NCBI GenBank assembly: GCA_037893245.1
Contig: JBAIAA010000397.1
Span: 124,001 to 188,000 of the forward strand
Length of the DNA: 64,000 nucleotides
Direction: 5' to 3'
Source of the DNA: Crossaster papposus
Taxonomy: Eukaryota; Echinodermata; Asteroidea; Velatida; Solasteridae
Of the stretch, positions 22,142-33,496 are shown one piece after another (within the stretch, counting starts at the first letter, position 1; the number at the start of each line of letters is the position of its first letter). Below the pieces are notes generated by a model. The model was not told where the DNA came from and ran no database searches. It saw only the letters and a list, made by a program, of their open reading frames with translations. A program made the translations under genes and the position numbers.

Positions 22142-23026
22142 ATGGCGACTGGACCTGCAGTAAGTTCAGCTCTAGTAGAGACGATTAGCAGACATCTTCT
22201 CGAGTGCTGCATTTGCCTGGAGCAATATCAACAGCCAAAAATACTAGAATGCCTGCATAGTTTCTGCGAGCAATGTCTGCTGAAATACTGCAGCACGAAG
22301 CACCAGGGCTGTACAGAGATTCCTTGCCCCGTGTGTCAACAGGAGACGAAACTTCCAGAGGCGGGGGTGCCGGGTCTGAAAACCAACTTTCATCTAATCG
22401 GTCTGGTTGAGCAGATTGAACCTCAGGAGAAGGTAGTGAGCTTGAGTGATGCTGGTCTTTCCTGTGATATTTGTGAGAGGGGAAACGAGGCAACGCATCG
22501 ATGTCTGGACTGCGACCAGAATGTGTGCTCAGCCTGTAGCAAAATGCATCTTCGATTTGTTTCCTCTTCAAACCACAAGGTAACTCCACTGAAGGACATT
22601 CATGAGGGGAAGATTACACTGACAAAGAAACATCAGAAACAACATCCGAAATGTCCGATCCATGCGGGCGAAGCAGTAAGGTTCTTTTGTACCACGTGTG
22701 AAATACTTATCTGCCAAGACTGTACTGTTGTAAACCACCGTATGCCAGAACACTCGTACATTGAGATAGATGAGGCAGCATCGACTTACAAGCAATCGTT
22801 GGCTAAACTGATGTCTCCACTTGAAAACTCAATGAAGGCAATCCAGGAATCACGAGAAAACATCTTAAGAATGAAAGAAGATTTAAATCTTACAATTCAG
22901 AAGGTCAAGACAGAAGTGCAAGACAGAGCTGCTAAGATACGAGCAGAGATAACGGCTCAGGAAAATCGCATCATTGACGACATGGAACGCATCCAGGTGG
23001 ATCGTGAGAAGAGACTGGAAGAATGA
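22142..23026 (+). CDS. TRIM copy 2: RING, two B-boxes, coiled coil; truncated before NHL
   Basis: 294-residue open frame from an ATG just after a conserved acceptor. RING-HC finger, residues about 22-65 (CCIC ... C-L-H-x2-C-x2-C ... CPVC). B-box 1, about 107-150 (CDICERGNEATHRCLDC ... H). B-box 2, about 176-215 (CPIHAGE ... FFCTTC ... LICQDC ... H). Coiled coil to the end (EDLNLTIQKVKTEVQDRAAK). All zinc ligands seem present, so an E3 ligase or dominant-negative scaffold is conceivable. It ends at TGA 23,024-23,026, where copies 1 and 3 have TGT (Cys). Sequence homologous to the full gene continues only to about 23,140, so no NHL exon remains. Either a truncated expressed paralogue or a young pseudogene. 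Confidence 0.8.
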   Translation: MATGPAVSSALVETISRHLLECCICLEQYQQPKILECLHSFCEQCLLKYCSTKHQGCTEIPCPVCQQETKLPEAGVPGLKTNFHLIGLVEQIEPQEKVVSLSDAGLSCDICERGNEATHRCLDCDQNVCSACSKMHLRFVSSSNHKVTPLKDIHEGKITLTKKHQKQHPKCPIHAGEAVRFFCTTCEILICQDCTVVNHRMPEHSYIEIDEAASTYKQSLAKLMSPLENSMKAIQESRENILRMKEDLNLTIQKVKTEVQDRAAKIRAEITAQENRIIDDMERIQVDREKRLEE

Positions 23027-23140
23027 GAGAAAACTGCGAGCTTGGCTGTGGAGAGGATTCATTTTTCACTATTCACTAGATACAGCTAGAGAGTTGACAA
23101 GGACTGTATCAAATAGTGACTTCCTGTCACTCTATCCTAT
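23027..23140 (+). pseudogene. Residual exon sequence after the copy 2 stop
   Basis: Continues the TRIM-NHL exon (EKTASLAVERI ...) but contains a duplicated CACTA/TTCACTA stretch that shifts the frame at about 23,065-23,078. Homology ends abruptly at TATCCTAT, where copy 3 continues CAATCAGCAAAG. Confidence 0.75.
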
Positions 23141-24368
23141 AAGAGATTAAAATGAGATGTACATTGCCGATAGTGTACCTGATGAAATAACAACGCAAAA
23201 CGTTAATTTAATAGGCGACTTATTCGAGCCACATCAGTATCCTGTACGCGTATCAAAATCGAATGGTTCCTATTATCAAACAGGCTGCGCCAACGGAATG
23301 TGAAATAAATTTAAGTAGTTTTTTATGTCTTGGTCCAAATATAACAAACTTGATAGATGTCATTGGAAAGATCTTCAAAATAGAAAACCAATGATACTAC
23401 AAATTATACATTTATATATCTTAAAGTATGTTGAAGTCATGGTCCATTAAAGGGGTATGTCCAGCCTTAGTTATTCCGTGGGCTTGGTGCAGGGTATTAC
23501 TAAAAATAACAAATCAAAAGCAGCTCAAAATATTAGAGAAAGGGTGTTTAATGGGATTCTATTTCCATGAACTAGTATTCTTAGGTCCTCTTTATGGTAG
23601 TCCTTTCATAGCTGGTAATGTGTATATTTCCTCAATGTTGTTATATTTAAGGTTGAACCAGGATGGGTCTCCACTCTCCAGTGATCTGGAATAGAAATGC
23701 ATATAAATATTGCATTAAAAACCACCACACTGTGTGTTGAAAGTATTATATCGCCAAAACAAAAGCTTTGAATTGTTGTGGAAAGCATATTACCCCTAAC
23801 CCTCCCAAATCTTTTAAAATCAATATAATTTTGCACACACCCTAGGGAGTTAGGGTTAAAATATGGAAGTATTTGCTGACAAACAACATTTCTCCAATGT
23901 GCAGGTTCCAAGTGGAAACTGACTAAATTAATGTTTTTTTGCAGAGGTGTATTTTCAGGCAAAGCATAATAAAAATCAACAACTAATGACATGCAAGTAA
24001 GTGCACTGAAAGATAGGACCTAATTTCTATAATGATGTGCAGTGAAAAACTACGTTCAAAACAACGCGTTTTAGGCAATAGCTACACATTAAAACAAAAC
24101 TTTTAAAAATAGACATTATATTTAAGAGAACAAACAAGGATTATACTCATAATGGCCCGTATTTATATGTTGTAACAGTTTCAAAAAAAATATATATGTA
24201 CTGTCATAGAGTACCAGCATGCTTTAAAGAAATAAATAAAGATTGATGTTAATGATAATAAATGAAGATGGTTAAATTAATTGTGTTTCTACAACCCATG
24301 ATGACACCGACAGCCACATTATTGTTGTGTATTTTTGCTTCATGTAGCGCATACAGCTACACGGAGAT
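23141..24368. other. Unassigned intergenic DNA
   Basis: No gene recognised. A TTAA|AGGGGTATGTCCAGCC end at 23,448 resembles a TTAA-type MITE terminus, but no matching right end is seen. Confidence 0.45.
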
Positions 24369-25110
24369 AAACAGGTCAAAAGAAATAAGTCCCCCCCCTG
24401 GGAAATTTGCATTTTTCTGGAAGACAGGCTCCTTAACCTGTTTACAAAAATGTAAAATGTAGTCTGAAATGCTACACATTTATTGTGCAATAAAGTTTCA
24501 CCCAACAATAACCTTCGCCTTGAAATGCTGCCATTTATTAAATGTGATGACTAATACAAAAATACACTTTCTTGCATAGGGATTGGGCAAATGGAGAAAA
24601 TCATGTTTTTACAGAATTGTTTAATATTCTGTCCTCACTTAATTGTCCTAAAGTGTACAAATGTAAACATGCACTTAATGTTTTTGTTTGTTTTTAATTT
24701 TCTAAATTTACGAAGTACAGTAAATTAGAGTCACCCAAGCAAAACAATTTTTTAAAGCATAAAGGTTTTGTGGAAATGGAAAGTGTTTTTGTTGGTCCCT
24801 TCGTTTTAATAATGAAATTAAAAACAAAAACATTAAATGCATGTTTATATTTGTACACTTCAAAAATTCTGTAAAAACATGATTTTCTTCATTTGTCCAA
24901 TCCCTATGCAAGAAAGTGTCATTTTGTATTGGTCATCACATTTAATAAATGCCAGCATTTCAAGGCGAAGATTAATTGTTAGGTGAAACTTTATTGCACA
25001 ATAAATGTGTAACATTTCAGACTCCATTTTTCATTTGTATAACAGGTTAATAATGTCTTCCAGAAAAATGCAAATTTCCCAGGGGGGACTTATTTCTTTT
25101 GACCTGTTTA
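24369..25110. repeat. Long inverted repeat (about 300-335-bp arms)
   Basis: The left arm, about 24,369-24,703 (AAACAGGTCAAAAGAAATAA ...), is the imperfect inverse of the right arm, about 24,812-25,110, which ends TTATTTCTTTTGACCTGTTT. A loop of about 110 bp separates them. Several mismatches and small indels indicate age. No ORF of note. Confidence 0.85.
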
Positions 25111-25120
25111 GGTCATACGA

Positions 25121-26277
25121 GGGGCATCGGTAAAAACAATCTTGATATCAGGTATGGGGTGGGGTGGTCTAACAACAGGCCTCTCGGAAGACTTTTCTGA
25201 CGTCAGAAAATGTCAAAAGGGGTGGGTCTAACTAGGTGTTGCAATAGAGAGAAAAAAATCAACCAAAAAATGGTGGGTCAAAACACCGAAAATGGGACCG
25301 AAATTAGTTGTTCACTATTTGTTCTTCTATTTTTAAGCTTTGTTTAGGTGTGGTTGAGTGCAGTGCAACATCAGGGCACACCAGGGATCAAATTTCGGTT
25401 GTACATTACATGTTTATCATTATGTCAGAAACAGCACGACAGGTTTGGAGCCAGTAGTTTCGAGTCAGAGGAAAAAGAAAAAAATTACATTGCTAGAGCT
25501 TTTCCATTCCAACATGATGCCCCTTTGACTGCTTCCACGGTACTAGAGTCCGTTGAGGATCCTATTTTTTAATATTCGGCCGATGAAGGCCGATAACCGC
25601 GAACAACCGTCGTAATTTACGAGAAAATATTCGTACTTTCCGAATCGGAAAACCTCAATGTGAGTGAAAACTATAATAAATGAATAAATAAAAGGAATAA
25701 ATTACGCCCGCTGGACTCCGGAAAGCCCGACGCCTGACTGGATGCAGCAAGCCAAGCAATATGTTGCTTGGCTTGCTGCATCCAGTCAGGCGTCCGGGCT
25801 AGACTCCATATGACCGGGAACCGGGTGCGGATTGTGACTGGCGCAAGGGACTTGAAGCGGGGATGAGATTTCAGTGAAGTGCTGCTTCAGCTCTGTGGGT
25901 CTAAAATCTAAGAGCAAATGTCTATGGTATTCGGTGGTAGTCCGTCTTTGAATGCTCCGGAATAATACGAACTACCCCTCTCGAGAATTCTTCACGCCCA
26001 CTGTGGCGCCCACACATCGAACAAAAATTCAAAGAATGCCAATATTCGAATTCAACATAACTTTCAAGCTTTAATATATTCTCGGTATTCTCATTGAATA
26101 TCAAGGGTGGGTCCAAAGTCCTTTGGTCCGAAATGACAAAAAAATATTGCGGAAAGGGTGGGTCCGGCATTCAGATTTCATTTCTGATTTTTGTTTTTAA
26201 GGGTTGGTGGGTCAACACTTAAATTTTTGGTTGGAATTGTTATACCCGATATCAAGAATTGTGTTGACCGATGCCCC
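25121..26277. mobile_element. Element with GGGGCATCGGT inverted ends
   Basis: The left GGGGCATCGGTAAAAACAAT...GATATC is mirrored by GATATC...ATTGTGTTGACCGATGCCCC at the right. GGTGGGTC words recur in both arms. It contains the perfect hairpin at 25,724-25,800. No transposase seen. Confidence 0.65.
25724..25800. repeat. 36-bp-arm hairpin with four-base loop
   Basis: The arms (AGCCCG ... GCCAAGCAA and inverse) match perfectly except for one extra G in the right arm; the loop is TATG. Such symmetry suggests a recent inverted duplication. Confidence 0.9.
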
Positions 26278-26280
26278 CTG

Positions 26281-26400
26281 GTTCATACTTCACGCGAATG
26301 CGATGCAAATTTCATGACGTCAACAATTAAAGTTTCATTGGGACGTTCTCCGTTACCTTAACGAATTCGCTTCGCAGTGACATTCGCGTGAAGTATGAAC
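26281..26400. mobile_element. 120-bp MITE with perfect 20-bp ends
   Basis: GTTCATACTTCACGCGAATG at 26,281-26,300 is exactly inverted at 26,381-26,400. It is flanked by TG on both sides. Confidence 0.8.
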
Positions 26401-26403
26401 TGG

Positions 26404-26997
26404 CACTGAACTGCAGCTTTATTTGAATGCCAATACAGTTAATATCGTGGGGCCAATTTATACAAACAATATTATTCTTTTAATTTTTTTGCATTTTGTA
26501 TATTATTTGAACAAGCATCTTGTATTCTTGTTCACATATTCATGGACGTCATGAAACCTCAACATCACTGAATACTGCAATGTTAATGTGTTTACGTGTC
26601 TGAAGTTGGTTTTCCCAAGATCTATTAACACAAAATGTAAACAAGCCAGTATTTTGTTTTGCTATAAAAATCGACACATTTCAAAACAATTGCAGCAAAA
26701 GCAAATGTTGTATAAATGTTGTATAAAGGGATAGTAATCCTTGTCTATTTATCTAGTCTGCCCAACAAGGGCTGACCCTAGTTGTCTAAGTGTTTAATGA
26801 TTCAGTATGTTTTATTTGATTTGATTTGATTAGAATAAACCAACAAAAATAAATTACAACATTATTGTTATAGTTTTATTATTGTTAAATAGTTGTTTAC
26901 AGTTTTGTCGTTATAATTTTGCTTCTTGCCAAAGAATAATAAGAAATTATTTTTTAAAAACGTTGACGTGACGTGTCGCGCATTTTACCAGATAAAT
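26404..26997. other. Unassigned AT-rich DNA
   Basis: No gene or clear repeat seen apart from short direct repeats (TATAAATGTTG at about 26,705-26,730). Confidence 0.4.
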
Positions 26998-27123
26998 AGG
27001 GGGCCCTACGCTGGGGGGTGGGGGGTGTGGGGGGGGGGGGGGGGGGGGGGGGGGCGGTGCATGCATGCAACAGGTGCGTACGCCCCCCCCCCCCCCCCCT
27101 ACAAAATCCTGCGTACGGGCCTG
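26998..27123. mobile_element. Second CAGGCCCGTACGCAGG-type element, degraded left end
   Basis: The right end CCTGCGTACGGGCCTG matches the element at 21,285-21,580; the left end GGGCCCTACGCTGG is decayed. It encloses a G run (about 27,029-27,054) and a C run (about 27,083-27,099). Gly/Pro-rich frames here are artefacts. Confidence 0.6.
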
Positions 27124-27221
27124 TAAATGATGTACATGTACTCTTTGGTTAACCCCTACCGTAAACAAATACTTTTAAATATTTATTTTTAATTGGTTAC
27201 ATTTTTTCATTCGCCCTGTCA

Positions 27222-27222
<1 letters not shown>

Positions 27223-27252
<30 letters not shown>

Positions 27253-27255
27253 TAT
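27223..27255. repeat. ATT microsatellite
   Basis: About nine consecutive TTA/ATT triplets. Confidence 0.9.
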
Positions 27256-27783
27256 TCGGCCAAGAAATAAAGCAGTACAATGACAAAGCTATACAGCTGT
27301 ATATGCAATTATTGTAAGTTTAGAGTAACAATGCTTTCAAAATAACAGAAACAATAAGTTTGAATAGCAAAACTGATTGATTCAAGAGGTAAAGGGGAAT
27401 AGAGAGCTGGGGTGCGTGGGGGGGGGGGGGGGGGGGGGATATCAGAGGTAAACTGGAAGGAAAATGGGGAGTAAAGTATGCAGTGGGAATTGGTGAAAAA
27501 TTGAAGTGGTTGGAGGGGGATTGGTTGAGGAGGGGAGGGGTTGAGGAGGGGGAGTGGTCTAGTAGGGGGGAGTTGTGAGTGGGTGGGGTATGTGAGTGCC
27601 GAGTGGTTGTGGGTTCACGGAGGAAAACGAAGGAAAATGGGCGTAAAGAATGTGGTTTATTTCGGTGGGGGGGGGGGGGGGGGGTCAGACAAATGATAAC
27701 AGCTAGATTGAGGGGTTGGATCTAAACAAAGGAAAAAAACATTTCAAGCTTGCCAGGGTAGGCAAAAGTTTACTTAAACACTG
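27256..27783. other. G-rich intergenic DNA
   Basis: No gene. G runs at about 27,418-27,439 and 27,666-27,684, with a GGGGAGGGG-like purine stretch at about 27,500-27,600. Confidence 0.5.
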
Positions 27784-28521
27784 CACTGCAAAAACTGTGG
27801 TGTTAAATTGTACACCAATGGTGTAAAATTTAATAATTTCCTGGTGTTTATTTTGGGCAAGGATTTGGGTGTTGAATAACACCAGTTTGGGAATCAAATT
27901 ATTTGAACACCAATTTTGGTGTACACCCTGATAGCAACATTTCACGTGGATATCACGTCATTTCCTCGTCATTCTAGCGAAAAGATATACTGTTTTAACA
28001 CTATAATTGTGTACATATTAACTGCATGGACAAATTACGTAATGAAATATTACCAAGAACTGACTTATTACACATTACACATCCATATACAATAATAACC
28101 TTTTCCTACTGAATACGTACTACACACATAGCCATTCCCGTTAGTTAGTTTTATACTGCGATTTGTTGTCCACGACGAAGCTAGTTTTTATGAATAATGT
28201 CAGCATTTGAAAACGAATAAAATGTAACGCAAATTTTTAACTATTTTTGCACAAAAATCAAAATTCAATCACGGAATCGTTTAAATAATTACATATTAGG
28301 CCTATGGTAAAAAAAAAAAAAATTGAACTAAATACAACAATTTAACATCGACTATTGTTAACAATCCCATAATTTCTTTATTTCACACACGCATGCGCAC
28401 TAGGTCAAATTTAACACCAAATACTTCAAGAATCATTTTACTCCATTTTAACACCAATTTTCATTCCAAAAGATTAAAAAAACATTGGTGTTAAAATTTT
28501 AACACCACAATTTTTGCAGTG
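27784..28521. mobile_element. CACTA-type MITE with CACTGCAAAAA ends
   Basis: The left end CACTGCAAAAACTGTGGTG is mirrored by ACCACAATTTTTGCAGTG at the right. It is flanked by TG dinucleotides (27,782-27,783; 28,522-28,523). ACACCA/TGGTGT words repeat near both ends. At 27,926 it contains CCCTGATAGCAACATTTCACGTGG, resembling the terminus of the large CACTA element at 1,810. Confidence 0.65.
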
Positions 28522-29039
28522 TGTAGCCCTAAGGCCTGCCTATCCAACCTTGAAATGTCTACATACAATTACTATATATCAAACTAAAATAAATTTAAAT
28601 TAAAAACAATACATTTGATATAACAAAATCTGTTATTTACATGTAAGAACAAGATGGCAAGCAAGTCAAAACCAAATTTAAAAAAAATTACAAACAAACA
28701 AACCAACAAAACGAACAAATTAACAAACTTTCCCCCACCCCTCACCCCCCCAAACCCCCCCCCCCCAAAAAAAAAAAATCAAACAAACAAACAAACCCTC
28801 CAATAGGCAAACAAACAAACAAACAATTAACTAGGATACACTATACACTAGGAAAGGATACACTATAAATAGCCGAATCAAAATACTGAGTGGCTCAGAG
28901 GGGAATGGGAGGAACAATATCACTCAATGAGGATACGACTTGTTATCTTATACATTGTGTATACACACATTTACATTTATACACAAATAAACTACAAGAG
29001 AAACTGACTAGATAAATTTGCAGAAAATAAAAGGTGAAC
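28522..29039. other. Unassigned DNA with AAAC microsatellites
   Basis: Contains (CAAA)n/(AAAC)n tracts at about 28,690-28,825 and C/A homopolymers. No gene. Confidence 0.5.
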
Positions 29040-29240
29040 AAAAAAAGCGGCAAGGCGAGACCCGAAACCGCGACCCCCGGAAGATACACCGGACCGGCGC
29101 CCTACCAACTTGCTGTATCGCAAATTCGGGCGTGGTCCCCGGCCACAAGCACTCCGGTGTACTTGTTCACGACCCCCGACCAGCACCCCTGAACAAGACA
29201 CTTACAACCTGGAAGACCGCCAACACAGAAAAAAACAGCT
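29040..29240 (-). repeat. tRNA-derived SINE (minus strand)
   Basis: Read on the minus strand, ACAGCAAGTTGGTAGGGCG resembles an A box with D arm, followed at tRNA-like spacing by CGGTTTCGGGTCTCG, a B-box-like T arm, then a T run. Adjacent sequence (on the plus strand GAACAAGACACTTACAACC) looks like a SINE body. Confidence 0.5.
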
Positions 29241-29249
29241 CAGCCGGCA

Positions 29250-29479
29250 CACTGTAAAAAATAACCGTAAAATAACGGGGGTTTTCCACCTGTAAAACAA
29301 AATCGCCGTATTTTTATTTTAACGGATTTTGGACGTAGAATTAAGGTATAGTGTGCCTTGATATGTAATCACATTAAATCGTAATATCACGTCTAAAATA
29401 CGTAAAAAAAGAATACGGCGATTTTAATTTTTGTTTACATGTGGAAAACCCCGTTATTTTACGGTTAGTTTTTACAGTG
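29250..29479. mobile_element. 230-bp CACTA-type MITE with CACTGTAAAAA ends
   Basis: CACTGTAAAAAATAACCGTA ... is mirrored by ... TACGGTTAGTTTTTACAGTG; the internal sequence is also largely self-complementary. It is flanked by CA on both sides (29,248-29,249; 29,480-29,481). Confidence 0.75.
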
Positions 29480-29713
29480 CAGGGTGCCAGCCCGGCGTCC
29501 CGGAAGTCGCAGATCCAAGCTCCGCCCCGCCAATCTATTTGTTCACCCCGAAAAGAAATACAACTGAGCATAATACATGTGCAATCAGAGAAAAGTTAAC
29601 CTATAGTTCTTTGAAATGGTCAGATAAACTTCTGAAAAACGAACTAAGAGAGGCAAGTGTTACTGAGTCCCCAATGTGTGAAGAAAGGTTGCTCCAAAAG
29701 CGCAGAAATGAAT

Positions 29714-30714
29714 GAGTGATGCTGATCTTTCCTGTGATATTTGTGAGGGGAGAAACGAGGCAACGCATCGATGTCTAGACTGCGACCATAATGTGTGCTC
29801 AGCCTGTAGCAAACTGCATCTTCGATTTGCTTCCTCTTCAAACCACAAGGTGACTCCACTGAAGGACATTCGTGAGGGGAAGGTTACACTGACAAAGAAA
29901 CATTCAAAATAACATCCGAAATGTCCGATCCATGCGGGCGAAGCAGCAAGATTCTTTTGTACCATGTGTGAAATACTCATCTGCCGAGACTGTACTGTCG
30001 TAAACCACCGTATGCCAGAACACTCGTACATTGAGAGAGACGAAGCAGCATCGACTTACAAGCAATCGTTGGCTGAACTGATGTCTCCACTTAAAAACTC
30101 AATGAAGGCAATCCAGGAATCACGAGAAAACGTCTTAAGACTGAAAGAATATTTAAATCTCGCGATTCAGAAGGTGAAGACAGAAGTGCAAGACAGAGCA
30201 GCTAAGATACGAGCAGAGGTAACGGCTCAGGAAAATTGCATCCTTCACGACATCAAAAACATCCAAACGGATCGTGAGCAGAAGCTGAAAGAATGTGAGA
30301 AAACCGCTAGCTTGGCTGTGGAGAGGTTTCAGTTTTCACTAGATACGGCTAGAGAGGTGACAAGGACTGCATCGAATAGTGACTTCCTGTCACTCTATCC
30401 TACAATCAGCAAAGACTTGAAACTGTTGGCTGGTCAGGCTATTCCTAGAGTTGATGACAGGCTGGCATTTCTGAAGTTCAAGCAGATTGAGGATGTTGGT
30501 GACATCAATCTGGGTGAGGTGGTAGTGATGGAAGGCAGGTGGGAGCTGTGTGGTGCGTTTGGTAGAAAGGGAAGCGGTCCAGGGGAGTTCTATTGGGCTT
30601 TGGGCATTGCTGCTCGTCACCCTAATGAGATTGCAGTGACTGACTGCTACAACCACCGAGTTGTGATCTGCAGCATCGATGGCAACCAGAAATGCACAAT
30701 CCCGATGCAAGGAT
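29714..30714 (+). pseudogene. TRIM-NHL copy 3, first exon, RING lost and nonsense codon
   Basis: Homology starts abruptly at GAGTGATGCTGATC, so the RING and start codon are missing. B-box 1 (CDICEGRNEATHRCLDC) is followed by TAA at 29,910-29,912 where copy 1 has CAA (Gln). Beyond it the frame is open through B-box 2, the coiled coil, the linker and the first NHL repeat to a canonical GT donor at 30,715, phase 1. The Cys codon that is TGA in copies 2 and 5 is TGT here. Expression of an intact TRIM protein is impossible from this copy. Confidence 0.85.
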
Positions 30715-31585
30715 GTAAGTTAAAATCACATGCCATCTGCGAAATTATGCACTTGAACAATTTGCTTTCGCTCTTCACTAATATTCTGTGTATTTAAATT
30801 TTTCACAAATAAGTTTTAAAAATAAGTAAATAAAATTCCATTGAAACTGTAAATTTAAAACAGAATAATGATCTATTAAATAAGTTGGTATTCATGGCAT
30901 AGGAATGTTTTTCAACCTCAATGTTTGTTTCATGAAAACAAACTATTCGAAAGTGGACAAACTAAAAATGGACATTTGACCTCAGTAATTCGATTTGCTT
31001 TATTCCTGAAGCTCTTTGCAAAAGATGGAAAGTCTAAGAAAAATACATCTGATAGTTACAGAGAAAAAAAATTAATACTGTGGATTTGATTAAAGAAATG
31101 TTTGCGCGTATAAAACATCGATATACGCAGGTTTACACATTTTTGTTGCTAACAGTTAACATGATTAGCAGCTAAACACCCGTGTCCAATTCCTAAACAT
31201 CAATGTTCAATGACCAAACACTATTCATCCTCATGCTAAACATGTTCAGCATGAAATCACGTTTACAAACTGATAGTGATAGTAAGAAAGTGTTTATAAA
31301 ATTGTTTACTCGCTAAACACAGTTTTGCAGTGTATCTTTTATTAAATTATCCACACAGGAAATGCCCCACATTCTGATGCATAAATAAACACCAAACGTA
31401 ACAGATTATGCAAGGTGAATTATAAGACGCGTTGATTTCTGAAGCGTGTATACCCAACCTTGACAATGTATTCTTTGACAGACATTTCTGTTACTGCAGT
31501 TTTCACTCTTTCAAAAATGTCTGTGTTGAAAGGATTGTTCAATTACTGCATACGTTTGTTTGTTTTGACATCATGACTCCTACGG
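30715..31585 (+). other. Copy 3 intron, least disturbed
   Basis: At 871 bp it lacks the insertions found in copies 1, 4 and 5, so it approximates the ancestral intron. The acceptor position reads CCTACGG instead of CCTACAG. Confidence 0.75.
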
Positions 31586-32208
31586 GTCCACGCGGCATCG
31601 CAGCTACTCGCACCAACAATCGTTTGGTGGTCGTCAAGGGCAACGCATCCCATGTAGAGGTGTTCAACAGCGACAACACACTGGCCTACAGGTTCCCAAC
31701 AGTGCCACCGAGTGAAGTCCGTAAGATCGCAGTTGACCTCCAGAGTGTAGCTGTCAAGAATTATGGTACCATCGTAGTAGGTGATGCCAAGAGGCTGGTG
31801 TTGACTGAACACAGCCCCACTGATGGTGAGCTCCTACGTACCATACCAGTCCAGGTTGAACCTTACTATATGGCTGTATACAGCAATGATAGAATTGTCA
31901 TCAGTTCAAAGTCACAGACAGTAAATGTTGCTGATGGCAATGGTACTACACAGCGCACCATCAAACCCACCATCAATGGTCAACCAGCAGAGTACTGCAG
32001 CGGTGTATACACTGATAGCTCAGGTATCTATGTTGCAATATATAATGGTCTTTATAACACGGGTCATATCCACCACTATGACCTTCAAGGTGGCTTTATC
32101 AAGTGCATTGCACGGGGTCTGTACTATCCCAACGGAATCACATTCACATCAGATGGGCAGCTGGCAGTGGCTGACTACTACTCAGCCAAGATGTATCATC
32201 GGGGGTGA
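31586..32208 (+). pseudogene. TRIM-NHL copy 3, second exon (propeller frame intact)
   Basis: The propeller frame is open to TGA 32,206-32,208: GIAATRTNNRLVVVKGN, EVFNSDNTLAYRF, VAVKNYGTIVVGDAK, MAVYSNDRIVISS, SSGIYVAIYNG, YPNGITFTSDGQLAVAD. The AG acceptor has mutated to GG. The next AG (31,602-31,603) lies 18 bases downstream and would keep the frame with loss of six residues. AATAAA follows at 32,307. Upstream exon defects make the gene non-functional. Confidence 0.8.
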
Positions 32209-32426
32209 TGCGACATTGCAAGCAAACATGCCGATTTTATCGTTGATGGAATAAAACACAAACATTTAGAGCTTCGTTCGACAATCTAACAAAAATCACG
32301 TATACCAATAAAACAAATGATACCTTGAAATATGGCGCAAGATTATTACCAGCTTTTGAATATCTTATCAACATATTTGATAAAGAAGATTCCAATCCAA
32401 AAATGCTAATTTTAGAGTACCTTTAA

Positions 32427-32852
32427 CCCTTACCCCCTAGGCCTTACTTTGGGCTAAAGAACTGCGTACTACAGAATACTACTTAGTATTTTGTAGCACT
32501 GGGTCTCTCCGTGACTGATGATTGGGTGTGTACTGACAAAGTACAGATACTGCCAACTACAAAATACTAATAGTGGCAATACAGGTCAGTAATACTTACC
32601 TGGCAAAACATGCAGTAGTCCAGCCGTTTCCCATTGCTGTTTTTGCTGTAGAGTTTAGAACACCCTACACAGCATACATGGGTCATGCACACTCAGCAAG
32701 CAGATGGAGGGACCCAATGCTAAAAAGTACTATGGGTGCAATTAGGGGTGAAGTACCAAATACTAAAAATTACTACAGGCAATGCACACAAGTCAGTGAG
32801 AGTACTGCATACTACCTTTACTACTAGTAGTAAAAAGTAGCATTAGGTAGGG
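32427..32852. mobile_element. TTAA-flanked insertion in the copy 3 downstream flank
   Basis: TTAA at 32,423-32,426 and 32,853-32,856 bracket a segment absent at the equivalent place after copy 4 (about 50,852). The terminal CCCTTACC / GGTAGGG pairing is weak. It contains AGTACTA/TAGTACT-rich sequence. Confidence 0.5.
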
Positions 32853-33272
32853 TTAACAGAGTGGAAAACAAACCACTCGAAAAGTGTGAATAACTTACTC
32901 TTGTAAAAAAGCCACACAGTGGGGACATTGATACAAGGTGTAAGTGTACATACACTTACAGTTGATCAGGAACTGTGCGGTGACCATGTGGGTCACTCAC
33001 GTATATGCCTGTGCATTCTCAAAATTTCTAACATTTTGACAAGTCTCATGCCTTTCTGTCCTGAACCTTACAGAATTCAACAGGGTCTCCCTGGGCCTTT
33101 GGTACTGAGTCAAACAAAGTCTAACAACACGTTGTTACGGTTTGGTACCAAACCTGCCAAAACCTAGCAAAAGCTGCAGTTGGAGTTTGATGGGTTTGGG
33201 GTACTTAGGGTTAACAGAGTGGAAAACAAACCACTCGAAAAGTGTGAATAACTCACTCTTGTAAAAGAGCCA
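32853..33272. repeat. Direct duplication around a dispersed repeat
   Basis: GGGTTAACAGAGTGGAAAAC ... AAAGAGCC occurs at about 32,851-32,914 and again at about 33,209-33,272. Between them, 32,919-33,217 is a dispersed repeat also present at about 59,203-59,505. Confidence 0.8.
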
Positions 33273-33496
33273 TTTTGGTGACAACTTTCCTTATTTGACA
33301 TTTACATTTACGTTTCTTGAAAGAAGTATAATTTGTAAGAGACATGTTAAAATTATAAAGATGAGAATTAGTTTAGAGAAACGTGCATAAATCAATTACT
33401 AAATTTGGTGCGAGTGTGAATATTACGATAAGTTTCTTTAGAATTTAAGGTTGATGGTTAACTGCTGGTGTGATGACCTATCAATATAACGGTTAA

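Noticed and set aside
25724..25800. microRNA precursor
   Set aside because: The arms are almost perfectly paired with a four-base loop and lie in a transposon-like element; real precursors usually have bulges and larger loops.
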